NCBI RefSeq assembly: GCF_001940565.1
Contig: NZ_LTDM01000008.1
Span: 1 to 55,099 of the forward strand
Direction of reading: 5' to 3'
From: Tissierella creatinophila DSM 6911
Lineage (GTDB): Bacteria > Bacillota > Clostridia > Tissierellales > Tissierellaceae
Length of the DNA stretch: 55,099 nt
Each line of letters begins with the position of its first letter. Positions within the stretch are counted from its first letter, which is position 1. The notes under the pieces were generated by a model. The model saw only the letters and a list, made by a program, of their open reading frames with translations. It was not told where the DNA came from and did not search any database. Of this stretch, positions 1-6,838 are shown in pieces. A program made the translations under genes and the position numbers.

Positions 1-184
1 ATTATTATCTCTATATACAATTGGACTCATATAGATTATCACATATATAAACAACAATCAATATTTAAAGATAGGGTATAAGACATGTAGAGGTTATCTA
101 TTTTAGTTTTTAGTTATATACTATTATAAGGATAGAAAGTAAGTTAGAGTTAAAGTTGAATTATTATCCTTAAGTAAATAAAAA
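1..184. other. Left-edge noncoding stretch
   Basis: Very AT-rich DNA with no reading frame I can support on either strand and no RNA gene I recognise. It ends at a GTAAGC sequence that looks like the outer end of an IS66-family element. Confidence 0.5.
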
Positions 185-269
185 GTAAGCGGTCAATAAT
201 ATCATGGATTTAAAAATGTTACGTAACATGAGATAATACTCTCTACAAATGTTTATGATATTCTAAAAG

Positions 270-382
270 TGGTTCTTTCCATAGTTAATTGAAATCAATT
301 ACTACTTAATAGAAAACCTAAATAAAACGCTTGTTAATCAAGTAATAATATTTTAAATTTCAACTAAGATTGGAAAGAACCA
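270..382. repeat. Long imperfect inverted repeat in IS66 leader
   Basis: Two 26-nt arms, 270-295 and 357-382, are inverted copies with about 4 mismatches. Their outer 12 bases (TGGTTCTTTCCA / TGGAAAGAACCA) are perfect. The 61-nt interior holds a second, weaker inverted pair (ATTACTACTTAA against a region near 335-350). The whole could fold as one long hairpin in RNA or a cruciform in DNA. It lies between the IS66 left end and tnpA. It might be a small non-autonomous inserted element or a leader hairpin limiting tnpA expression. There is no U-run directly after it. Confidence 0.7.
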
Positions 383-458
383 AATTTCAATTGACAAATA
401 CAACAAAATATTTTTAAAGTTAACGAAGTAATTTTGCAAACATTAAAAGCGTAGGGAG

Positions 459-827
459 ATGATTAACATTACAACTATGAAAGCAACTAACCATGAAATA
501 CTTAAGGTTGAATGGATGAAAATCATTGAAAGTCATGCCATAAGCGGTCAGTCCATAAGAAAATGGTGTGAGGAAAATGACATTTCAAGAACCAAATTCT
601 ACTACTGGCAGCGGGTAATTAGACAAGATACTCTAATTAAAGTTGGAACATTAGCTGTTACAGGGCAACCTCAATTTGTAGAAATTAAGCCTAATGAATC
701 TAAGACCCCTAGCCAAGAGTCCAAATCTAACAATCAAGGTACTTGTGCTATCCTTAGTTCTAATGGAAATGAAATTGAAATTTTAAATGGAGTAGATCCA
801 AATACATTAGGAACAGTACTAATCTAA
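459..827 (+). CDS. tnpA: IS66-family accessory protein TnpA
   Basis: The 122-residue protein has the IS66 TnpA layout: an N-terminal helix-turn-helix (about residues 20-50, with the IRKWCEEN and FYYWQR segments typical of the family) and a variable tail. In IS66 elements TnpA and TnpB assist the TnpC DDE transposase. It begins with ATG at 459 after GTAGGGAGATGATT; a second ATG at 477 is possible. tnpB follows after 10 bases. Length is normal, so this gene looks intact although the element is not. Confidence 0.85.
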   Translation: MINITTMKATNHEILKVEWMKIIESHAISGQSIRKWCEENDISRTKFYYWQRVIRQDTLIKVGTLAVTGQPQFVEIKPNESKTPSQESKSNNQGTCAILSSNGNEIEILNGVDPNTLGTVLI

Positions 828-837
828 TAGGTAGGCT

Positions 838-1170
838 ATGAGAATAGGACTTCCTGATGACATGCGAATATACATTGCCTGTGGTAAGACTGATATGCGC
901 AAGTCCATAGATGGTCTTTCAGCAATAGTATCTCAGAATTTCAACCTAAATCCATTTGAAAATGCACTATTTGTTTTTTGTGGAGGAAAAAGAGATAGAA
1001 TGAAAGCCATACTTTGGGAGGGTGATGATTTCCTTCTTTTATACAAAAGTCTAGAGGGAGGCGTGTTTTAGTGGCCAAGAACCACAGAAGATGTTAGAGA
1101 AATTAGTCCACAGCAATATAGATGGTTGATAGAAGGACTCACTATTGATCAGAAAAAGACAATTCAATAG
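838..1170 (+). pseudogene. tnpB: IS66-family TnpB, interrupted by an in-frame amber codon
   Basis: The first 77 codons encode a clear IS66 TnpB (IS66 Orf2-like) start, including GKTDMRKSIDGL, then FFVF-like core and AILWEGDDF. A TAG at 1069-1071 stops it. The same frame continues without a break after the TAG (WPRTTEDV...RWLIEGLTIDQKK) to TAG at 1168-1170, which is the expected C-terminal half and brings the total to 110 codons, the normal family length. A single CAG-to-TAG change explains the break. It is therefore a nonsense mutation rather than a frameshift. Confidence 0.85.
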
Positions 1171-1283
1171 GAGAAAAAATATATGCAAATGGCATTGCTA
1201 TTTTACTTGTTGAAATAAATCTTATAGCTTTATTACCTTCAATCTATACACTATGGATAGGTTACAATAAACTAGACAACTAA
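1149..1283 (+). pseudogene. Fragment encoding a hydrophobic C-terminal tail
   Basis: Between the broken IS66 and the IS3 element an open stretch without a start codon encodes a short hydrophobic segment (about 1182-1283, including LLVEINLIALLPSIYTLWIG) ending at TAA 1281-1283. It reads like the last membrane helix of an unrelated protein. It may be a gene fragment trapped between the two elements or a chance reading frame. Its final codons run into the probable left end of the IS3 element. Confidence 0.3.
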
Positions 1284-1327
1284 ATTAAGGTCATGTAAAA
1301 TAAAAGTATAAGAAGGAGCGATTTTAT

Positions 1328-1612
1328 ATGACTAAAAATCAAAGAAGAACATTTACCCCAGAATTTAAAGAACAAATGGTGAAATTATATGAAAATGGCA
1401 AACCTAAAAAAGATATAATAGCTGAATATGAATTAACAACTACAGCTTTCAATAACTGGATTAATAGAAGTCAGACTACTGGATCTTTCAGCGAGAAAGA
1501 TAATAGATCTCCAGAAGAAAACGAATTAATCAAATTAAAGAAAGAAAACCAGCAATTAAGGATGGAAAATGATATTTTAAAGCAAGCAGCGCTGATCTTA
1601 GGACGAAAGTAA
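1328..1612 (+). CDS. IS3-family transposase OrfA (helix-turn-helix subunit)
   Basis: The 94-residue protein has an N-terminal helix-turn-helix (RRTFTPEFKEQMVKLY, then a recognition segment ending NNWINR, about residues 6-50). A leucine-zipper-like coiled coil follows (about residues 64-90, ELIKLKKENQQLRMENDILK). It would bind the element's ends and, fused to OrfB, form the active transposase. An excellent AGAAGGAG site lies at 1311-1318, nine bases before the ATG. The stop overlaps the zone where the OrfB frame is already open. Confidence 0.93.
   Translation: MTKNQRRTFTPEFKEQMVKLYENGKPKKDIIAEYELTTTAFNNWINRSQTTGSFSEKDNRSPEENELIKLKKENQQLRMENDILKQAALILGRK
1576..1582 (+). promoter_or_regulatory. 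Candidate -1 ribosomal frameshift site TTTAAAG
   Basis: The heptamer T TTA AAG lies in the correct phase in orfA and fits X XXY YYZ. A -1 slip here enters the OrfB frame, which is open from 1573 through 1615 and onward without a stop. This is the known IS3-family route to the OrfAB fusion transposase. I did not identify a clear downstream pseudoknot. Confidence 0.6.
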
Positions 1613-1614
1613 AT

Positions 1615-2448
1615 GTGATTAAAAGCAATTCTCACAAATACAGTATTTCAGCAATGTGTAGGGTCCTAGAAGTTAATAGAAGTACCTATTATTATGAATC
1701 TAAAGTTAAAGAAACAACAGATGAAATAACTCCAAAGGTAATAGATATATTTAAAGCAAGTAGAAACAACTATGGTACTAGAAAAATCAAGGTGGAGCTT
1801 AAAAAACTAGACTTTATAGTATCAAGAAGAAAAATAGGTAGAATAATGAAACAAAACGGCTTAGTATCAAATTATACAGTCGCTCAGCATAAGCCTCATG
1901 TAGATAAATGTAATGAATCAAAAATAGCAAATGAACTAAATAGAGAATTCAATCCAGATAATCCTTATGAAGTAGTGGTTAGCGATTTAACATATGTTAG
2001 AGTTAATAAAAAATGGAACTACGTATGCTTTTTAGTCGATCTTTTCAACAGAGAAATTATAGGCTATAGCTCTGGATCTAATAAGGACGCACCTCTAGTA
2101 TACAAGGCATTTGCAAAGGTTAAAACAAAATTAAATGACATCACTTTATTTCACACAGATAGAGGTAATGAGTTTAAAAACAAACTAATAGATGAAGTAT
2201 TAGATACATTTAAAATTAAAAGATCTCTGAGCATGAAAGGCTGTCCATATGATAACGCTGTAGCTGAATCAACCTTCAAAATATTTAAAACTGAATTTGT
2301 TTATAACTATCATTTTGAAAGCTTAGAGCAACTAGAAATAATGTTAGCAGACTATGTAAATTGGTTCAATAATATTAGGATTCACGGAGCACTAGGATAT
2401 TTAAGTCCTAAAGAATATAAATTCCATAACCTTAAAAAAACTGTCTAA
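1615..2448 (+). CDS. IS3-family transposase OrfB (DDE integrase)
   Basis: The 277-residue protein is an rve-type integrase. An N-terminal HTH_21-like region (YGTRKIKVELKK, residues 53-64) precedes the catalytic core. The DDE triad is visible as D124 (VVSDLTYV), D182 (HTDRGNEF) and E218 (NAVAESTFK), with the canonical 35-residue D-E spacing. The C-terminus has the usual WFNNIRIHGALGYLSP. The GTG at 1615 overlaps the end of orfA; in practice the protein is probably made mainly as a -1 frameshift fusion. The stop lies inside the right terminal repeat. Confidence 0.93.
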   Translation: MIKSNSHKYSISAMCRVLEVNRSTYYYESKVKETTDEITPKVIDIFKASRNNYGTRKIKVELKKLDFIVSRRKIGRIMKQNGLVSNYTVAQHKPHVDKCNESKIANELNREFNPDNPYEVVVSDLTYVRVNKKWNYVCFLVDLFNREIIGYSSGSNKDAPLVYKAFAKVKTKLNDITLFHTDRGNEFKNKLIDEVLDTFKIKRSLSMKGCPYDNAVAESTFKIFKTEFVYNYHFESLEQLEIMLADYVNWFNNIRIHGALGYLSPKEYKFHNLKKTV

Positions 2449-2711
2449 ATAAGTGTTGACAATCCACTAACTCTCTTACTAACGTATGGGAATAAAAGCG
2501 TAGAAACTACAAAATATATGCTAACCAACATATAGGGAAATTTAAGAGGGTTCAACTTGAAATAGTCAGGCATTAAAATATAATAAGCAAAATAAAAAAA
2601 TCCTCCTATTAATAAACCAATTATTATATCAAAAGATGTAATTTTACTTTCTTCTCTACTTTTATTTTCCTTGCTTATGTCTCTAAAGTTTTTATTTAAA
2701 TCTTTTCTCAT
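2445..2711 (-). pseudogene. Small membrane protein, 3' end replaced by IS3 tip
   Basis: The 88-residue product has a charged N-terminus and two to three predicted membrane segments (about residues 28-46 and 58-76). I do not recognise a family. A strong AAAGGAGATGA site precedes the ATG at 2711. The last five codons and the TAG lie within the IS3 terminal repeat (boundary at 2461), so the native C-terminus was lost or altered by the insertion. The protein may still be made. It is the last of three small membrane-protein genes in the same direction. Confidence 0.6.
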
Positions 2712-2786
2712 AATTTATCATCTCCTTTTATGAAGGGTATCATATTATAAATAGTTTGTATATTTTCTAATACGTATAATGGAAAA

Positions 2787-3020
2787 CTACAGGAACAAAT
2801 AAATAAAACCTATAAGTGCAATAAATTTAATTAAAAATGTCGTTATATCCTTATCTTTTTCTTTTTGTCTAGTAAATACTCTTCCATCAATTATACTAAT
2901 AAGAAGTAGAGCTATGATCATATAAGGTTTTAACCTTGGTTCAGAAGGAGATTTTATAATCATAACAACCCCTGCTGAAATTATTATTATTAAAGAAAAT
3001 ATGATTCTTGCTATTTTCAA
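2787..3020 (-). CDS. Small hydrophobic protein, unknown
   Basis: The 77-residue protein has a TTG start preceded by AAGAGGTG at good spacing. About three hydrophobic segments are visible (residues 4-22, 32-46 and 62-77), with a charged loop TRQKEKDKD near 51-59. No family is recognised. It lies between two other small membrane-protein genes of the same direction and may form a transcription unit with them. Confidence 0.6.
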   Translation of the reverse strand: MKIARIIFSLIIIISAGVVMIIKSPSEPRLKPYMIIALLLISIIDGRVFTRQKEKDKDITTFLIKFIALIGFIYLFL

Positions 3021-3072
3021 AAAAACACCTCTTTTAATTTACAACTTAATATTTATATACTTGAGCTTTTTA

Positions 3073-3288
3073 TTAATGATGTTCATCTTTTTTAGTTCCT
3101 GATTCTGCTATCTTTTTATGTTTTCTTCTCCAAAATAATGAAGGTATTAAAATAATTGCTCCAGTTAAAGCTCCTGCTAAATGTGGTAAAGACCAAACTC
3201 CCTGTTTATAATACTTAAGTATAAAACTTCCAAAGGAAACGGCAATCATAAACATTGAGAAGTCAATTAGAAGCTTATTTCCATTCAT
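3073..3288 (-). CDS. Small membrane protein with charged tail, unknown
   Basis: The 71-residue protein has two hydrophobic segments (about 5-25 and 34-52), then a basic WRRKHKK stretch and a polar tail ending DEHH. A GGGAGG site sits about 10 bases before the ATG. It is the first of the three-gene row. No function is assigned; the two-helix, charged-tail layout gives no specific hint. Confidence 0.6.
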   Translation of the reverse strand: MNGNKLLIDFSMFMIAVSFGSFILKYYKQGVWSLPHLAGALTGAIILIPSLFWRRKHKKIAESGTKKDEHH

Positions 3289-3331
3289 GTTATAAAACCT
3301 CCCTTGTTACGTCCTTTATTAACATTGCATA

Positions 3332-3865
3332 TTAATTAATAAGTAAACCCATCATTAAAGAATCATAAAACTTATCATCTATTAAAAATTCTCTTTTTAA
3401 CATACCTTCTTCTACAAAACCAAGCTTTTTATATAAACAAATACCTCTTTCATTATCTGTTCTGACTCTTAAATTAATCTTTCTAATTATTCCAGTTTCT
3501 TCACTCCAGTTAATTAAATAGTTGACTAGTTCTTCTCCTATCTTATTTCCCCAATATTCCTTAAGAACACTAACTCCAAACTCTCCAGTATGAGCGGTTC
3601 TTTGTCTTAAACCTCCAGAAAAATTAAGATTTCCAATTATTTCTCCTTTATATTCAGCTATAATAAACAACTTGTTGTCTTTTTTTAAACTGTTTTCAAT
3701 AATTTTTTCTTCCTCTTCAATACTTATATTAAATTCTCCTACTCCAAATGTCAAGAAATCTGATTGTCCACCAATTATATTAACATATTCTACTAATTCT
3801 TTAGCATCAGATTTGTTAGCCTTTCTAATTATAACCTTTTCACCATTAACATTTATCTCTCTCAC
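3332..3865 (-). CDS. GNAT-family N-acetyltransferase
   Basis: The 177-residue protein is a Gcn5-related acetyltransferase resembling the RimJ/RimL branch. The core spans residues about 10-170: an N-terminal VIIRKANKSDAKEL, a central LFIIAEYKGEIIGNL strand pair, the acetyl-CoA pyrophosphate loop region (KEYWGNKIGEELVNYL, about 100-116), and the C-terminal NERGICLYKKLGFVEEG signature. The acceptor cannot be told from sequence. It is separated from the small membrane genes by 43 bases and from rnpB by about 300 bases. Confidence 0.9.
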   Translation of the reverse strand: MREINVNGEKVIIRKANKSDAKELVEYVNIIGGQSDFLTFGVGEFNISIEEEEKIIENSLKKDNKLFIIAEYKGEIIGNLNFSGGLRQRTAHTGEFGVSVLKEYWGNKIGEELVNYLINWSEETGIIRKINLRVRTDNERGICLYKKLGFVEEGMLKREFLIDDKFYDSLMMGLLIN

Positions 3866-4126
3866 TAATTACAACTCCTTACTTCTTCGTATAATTCTAC
3901 TAATATTAAACAAAACCTACTTCTAGATCGAAGAAATTTTGAAAATAAGGACTGACTTATGAAAGGCGATTTTTCCTTTCATGGAAGGACGTTTTTCAAA
4001 GTTTCTTGAACCAAGCTTGAATTCACAAGTATTTACATATATTCATCAGTCTTTTCCAAATACATCATCTCCATTTAGTAAATTATAGTACATTTGTACT
4101 ATAATTAGATACTAAAAGAAGATTAT
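3866..4126. other. Intergenic stretch rich in inverted repeats
   Basis: Between the GNAT gene and the rnpB terminator I find no supportable gene. An imperfect inverted repeat bounds 3949-4057 (GACTG...ATGAA against TTCATCAGTC). Inside are two tandem similar units, 3959-3980 and 3981-4005, sharing the pattern ATGRAAGG..CG..TTTTTC. A separate perfect palindrome lies at 4081-4106. The composition and order of these motifs look like a small interspersed repeat rather than random AT-rich spacer. Confidence 0.5.
4081..4106. repeat. Perfect 11-bp-arm palindrome
   Basis: AATTATAGTAC and GTACTATAATT are exact inverted copies separated by ATTT. There is no T-run on either side, so it is not a classic terminator. 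It could be an operator for the GNAT gene or part of the neighbouring repeat-rich element. Confidence 0.6.
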
Positions 4127-4154
4127 AAAAAAATACAGCCCTTGAAGGCTGCAT
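4127..4154 (-). terminator. rnpB intrinsic terminator
   Basis: On the minus strand ATGCAGCC pairs with GGCTGTAT (one G-U) around a 6-base loop, followed directly by a run of T. It lies 14 bases beyond the RNase P RNA 3' end. Confidence 0.85.
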
Positions 4155-4168
4155 TTTCCACAATTGTT

Positions 4169-4516
4169 TAAGAGTAAATCTATAAGCCGTGTTCTGTTTA
4201 TTTGATCATCTATCTAGACTTATTGTTGCCAATAAGTTCATGCGACCTACCATTGGAAAGGTAACGAGCCACTACCCTTTGTTATCCTTTTTGGTCTTGC
4301 TCCAGATGGGGTTTACATAGCCGCTTAGTCACCTAAACGCTGGTGAGCTCTTACCTCACCTTTCCACCCTTACCTATCTATATAATAGATAGGCGGTATC
4401 TCTCTGTTGCACTATCCTTAGGGTTGCCCCCACTGGACGTTATCCAGCATCTTGCTCTATGGAGCACGGACTTTCCTCATGCTTATAAAGCACGCGATCA
4501 AACAACTTACTCTTAG
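4169..4516 (-). ncRNA. rnpB: RNase P RNA, class A
   Basis: This is the catalytic RNA of RNase P, which trims 5' leaders from tRNA precursors. The universally conserved P4 strands are both visible on the minus strand: GAGGAAAGTCCGTGCTC (complement of about 4462-4478) and ACAGAACACGGCTTATAGA (complement of 4179-4197). GGGGGCAACCC and ACAGAGAGATACCGCC lie in between, as in ancestral class A RNAs. The terminal helix AGAGTAA/TTACTCT closes the ends, which fixes the borders to within a few bases. Confidence 0.95.
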
Positions 4517-4572
4517 TACATTTAAAATTATAACATGTTTTTAAGTTTTTAGCAAAGAATTTTTACTTAATA

Positions 4573-5283
4573 TTAATCCCTTAAATAGAGAATTCTTCCA
4601 CAGGATTCACAGTTTATAATGTTTTCTTTGTTTTTTAATTCCTCTAGTTGATATGTCGGTAATCTCATATTACATCCTATACATATATTGTTTTCTATTA
4701 ATACAATAGGACTATGTTTTCTTTCTTTTAAGTTATTATATTGTTTTAATAAATCATCATCTAATTTATCAGCAATTTCTTTTATTTTACTTTCTTCTTG
4801 TTTTACTTTTTCTTCTAAACTTTTTAATTCATTTTTAATAGAAGAGCTTTTTTCTTTTGAGTTTTCTTTAAGTTCTTTTAATATGAACACATTATCCTTG
4901 TGTTTTGATTCTATGGATTCATCTTCTTCCATATATGCTATCATTTCTATTTCGATTTCTTTTAATTTCTTTTTTATTTCTTCTTTTTCAAAGCTTAAAT
5001 ATTCTAGTTGTCTAATATCTGTTATATTATCTTTATATAATTTATCGTTTAAAAGATTTATTTCATATTCATACTGAGTTAAACTATTCTCTTGTTCTAT
5101 AATACAAGCTTTTATTATACCACTATTGTTAGTTAATATTTCTAACTTCCTATTTATATTTGTAATCTTCTTTTCAATACTTCCTGTTTCTAATTCTTTT
5201 TTTAAAATGTCTAGTTTTTTTAAATTTTTATCTAGATTAACATTATTCTCTTCTAGTTTCCACAATAATTCTAGTTTTTTCAT
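4573..5283 (-). CDS. Coiled-coil protein with C4 zinc ribbon
   Basis: The 236-residue product has a long coiled-coil hairpin (about residues 10-185) and a C-terminal C4 zinc ribbon with C201xxC204 and C225xxC228. This matches the zinc-ribbon/coiled-coil family that includes chlamydial CT398. Its biochemical role is unsettled. I chose the ATG at 5283 because GGGGGAAAG lies just upstream; an in-frame extension to 5331 would overlap the Nif3-like gene. It follows trmK and the Nif3-like gene in one operon, an arrangement common in Firmicutes. Confidence 0.85.
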   Translation of the reverse strand: MKKLELLWKLEENNVNLDKNLKKLDILKKELETGSIEKKITNINRKLEILTNNSGIIKACIIEQENSLTQYEYEINLLNDKLYKDNITDIRQLEYLSFEKEEIKKKLKEIEIEMIAYMEEDESIESKHKDNVFILKELKENSKEKSSSIKNELKSLEEKVKQEESKIKEIADKLDDDLLKQYNNLKERKHSPIVLIENNICIGCNMRLPTYQLEELKNKENIINCESCGRILYLRD

Positions 5284-5293
5284 TTCTTTCCCC

Positions 5294-6094
5294 CTAATAT
5301 ATTTTTTTGGGTAGACTTTGTTGCATAACAACTTCTATACTTAATGTTTTAAATTCTTTTTCTAGATATCTTTTTATAACAGGTAAGATGATTTTTTCAC
5401 TATGAAAATGACCCACATCTATAAGCGTTAAACCTCTCTCATAGGCATCTTGGGCTTCATGGTATTTTATATCTGCTGTAATATATAAGTCTGCTTTTCC
5501 TTCTATTGCATTCTCTATAAAGTCACTGCCACTTCCACCACATACTGCTACTTTTCTTATAGTCTTATGTATAGAGCCATATAGGATTAGGTTTTCAATA
5601 TTTAAAGAACTTTTTATTACTCCTATAAATTCTTCTAAACCAGTCTCTGATATTTCTCCTATTCTACCATATCCATAGGATATGCTTTCACCATTGATTT
5701 CTCTTTTAAATATTTCTTTTAAATTAATTGTATTTTTAATATTTAATAACTTGGCAAGTTCATCATTTACTCCACCTATAGCTAAATCTAAATTTGAATG
5801 AGCATTATAAACCGCAATATCATTTTTTATTATATCCAATATAAGTTTTTCTTTTGGATTTGTAGAAATTATATTTTTTAATGGCTTGAATATTATAGGG
5901 TGATGGGTAATTATAAGATCAAATTTATCTTCTATGGCTTTTTTTAGTATATCCTCATCTAAATCTAATGCTATCAATATAGATTTTATATCCTTTTTTT
6001 CTGAACCTATTTGAAAACCTGTATTATCCCAAGTATCTATAAGGCTCTTTGGAGCCCAATCTTCTATATAATCTATTATATTCTTAAGTTTCAA
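5294..6094 (-). CDS. Nif3-like dinuclear metal-centre protein (YqfO family)
   Basis: The 266-residue protein belongs to the Nif3/DUF34 family. Conserved metal-ligand motifs are present: ITHHPIIFKP (about residues 63-72), AHSNLD near 98, and DVGHFHSEK near 222-230. Members form hexameric toroids binding two metal ions; the substrate is uncertain and a GTP cyclohydrolase I assignment is often copied without proof. It lacks the extra PII-like insert seen in Bacillus YqfO. Its start overlaps the end of trmK by 11 bases, so translation is probably coupled. Confidence 0.92.
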   Translation of the reverse strand: MKLKNIIDYIEDWAPKSLIDTWDNTGFQIGSEKKDIKSILIALDLDEDILKKAIEDKFDLIITHHPIIFKPLKNIISTNPKEKLILDIIKNDIAVYNAHSNLDLAIGGVNDELAKLLNIKNTINLKEIFKREINGESISYGYGRIGEISETGLEEFIGVIKSSLNIENLILYGSIHKTIRKVAVCGGSGSDFIENAIEGKADLYITADIKYHEAQDAYERGLTLIDVGHFHSEKIILPVIKRYLEKEFKTLSIEVVMQQSLPKKIY

Positions 6095-6779
6095 CTTGAT
6101 TTAACACCTCCATATATTGTTTTGTTTTTATTTTTAATTCATTATATCTTTCTATACTTCTTTTATTAGTTTTATCTTTTAGCTCTTCCATAACTGAGTT
6201 TATAAGTTTTATTTTATTTTCAATGAATTCTTTTAATAAAGGATGTTTTTTTTCTATTAATCTTTCACTTATTTCATAATATATTTCTTCTTTTGGGTTT
6301 TCAAACCCTTTTTCTACATAGAGTATTTCATAAAACTTATCACCTTCTTTTGACAACTCTTCATCTATTATTTTAAATTTATTTCTTGATAAATATTGTC
6401 TTAATTCTTTGCTAGCTATCATAGGTTGAAAGATAAAATAATCTATAGAGTTGGTAACTTCTTTATTTTTCTCCAGTATATTTTGAATAAGTATCCCCCC
6501 CATACCTGCCATAATAACACCTTCAACTTCAAATGGATTAACCACATCTAAACCATCTCCAAGTCTACTGTCAATGTTTTTTTCTAATCCTTTCTTTTTT
6601 ACAAGTTCTATAGTCTTGTTTAAAGAATCAGGGCTAATATCTGAAGCTATTATTTTTTTTGAAATCTGGTTTTCAATCAAATATATAGGTATATATCCAT
6701 GATCTGTTCCTACATCAAGTACTACTGTATTCTTTTTAATAAATCCAGCTATTTTAATAAGTCTATCACTTAAATTCAT
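6084..6779 (-). CDS. trmK: tRNA (adenine(22)-N1)-methyltransferase
   Basis: The 231-residue protein has a Rossmann methyltransferase fold with the SAM-binding VLDVGTDHGYIPIYL (residues 20-34), the acidic ASDI turn and the family-specific VIMAGMGG. TrmK methylates N1 of A22 in tRNA D-arms. The C-terminal 80 residues form the usual coiled-coil extension. AAAAGGAGT precedes the ATG. Only 25 bases separate this start from the rpoD terminator hairpin, so it is either read through from rpoD or uses a promoter within the rpoD end. Confidence 0.93.
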   Translation of the reverse strand: MNLSDRLIKIAGFIKKNTVVLDVGTDHGYIPIYLIENQISKKIIASDISPDSLNKTIELVKKKGLEKNIDSRLGDGLDVVNPFEVEGVIMAGMGGILIQNILEKNKEVTNSIDYFIFQPMIASKELRQYLSRNKFKIIDEELSKEGDKFYEILYVEKGFENPKEEIYYEISERLIEKKHPLLKEFIENKIKLINSVMEELKDKTNKRSIERYNELKIKTKQYMEVLNQVET

Positions 6780-6804
6780 TCCTTTACTCCTTTTATTTTA
6801 ATAT

Positions 6805-6838
6805 AATTAAAGATTCGCATAAAAGCGAATCTTTAATT
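6805..6838 (-). terminator. rpoD terminator hairpin overlapping its stop codon
   Basis: A perfect 14-bp stem (AATTAAAGATTCGC and its complement) with a 6-base loop lies at 6805-6838. The rpoD TAA at 6837-6839 is inside the outer stem. On the minus strand the 3' arm is AT-rich, giving only a weak U-tract, so termination may be partial and allow trmK expression. Confidence 0.75.

Larger units (their letters stand above)
185..1170 (+). mobile_element. IS66-family element remnant (left part only)
   Basis: IS66-family ends characteristically begin GTAAGC, and GTAAGCGGTCAATAATATC starts at 185. It is followed by a leader, tnpA (459-827) and tnpB (838-1170) in the usual order. The large transposase gene tnpC, which should follow tnpB, is absent: after 1170 the sequence is unrelated, and an IS3 element begins by about 1273. 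With no tnpC, no right end and an amber in tnpB, this copy cannot move by itself. The left end is judged from the GTAAGC motif and the distance to tnpA only. Confidence 0.65.
1273..2461 (+). mobile_element. IS3-family insertion sequence
   Basis: The element holds orfA and orfB of an IS3-family (IS150-like) transposase. The right end is clear: the reverse complement of 2430-2461 begins TGTCAACACTTATTTAGACA, a TG-starting terminal repeat. Inner bases of a left repeat are visible at 1273-1290, where 13 of 18 positions match the reverse complement of 2430-2447. The outermost left bases (probably 1255-1272) do not match well, so the left edge is unresolved. I see no convincing target duplication. 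OrfA, OrfB and the frameshift window are all intact, so the copy may still make transposase. Confidence 0.8.

Noticed and set aside
1-3300. Defence or toxin-antitoxin island at the left end
   Set aside because: Mobile elements and unknown small membrane genes are present, but I see no nuclease, methylase, kinase, antitoxin or other defence signature.
3672-3926. Plus-strand frame opposite the GNAT gene
   Set aside because: Antisense to a clear acetyltransferase, Ser/Leu/Ile-rich by composition, without its own ribosome binding site.
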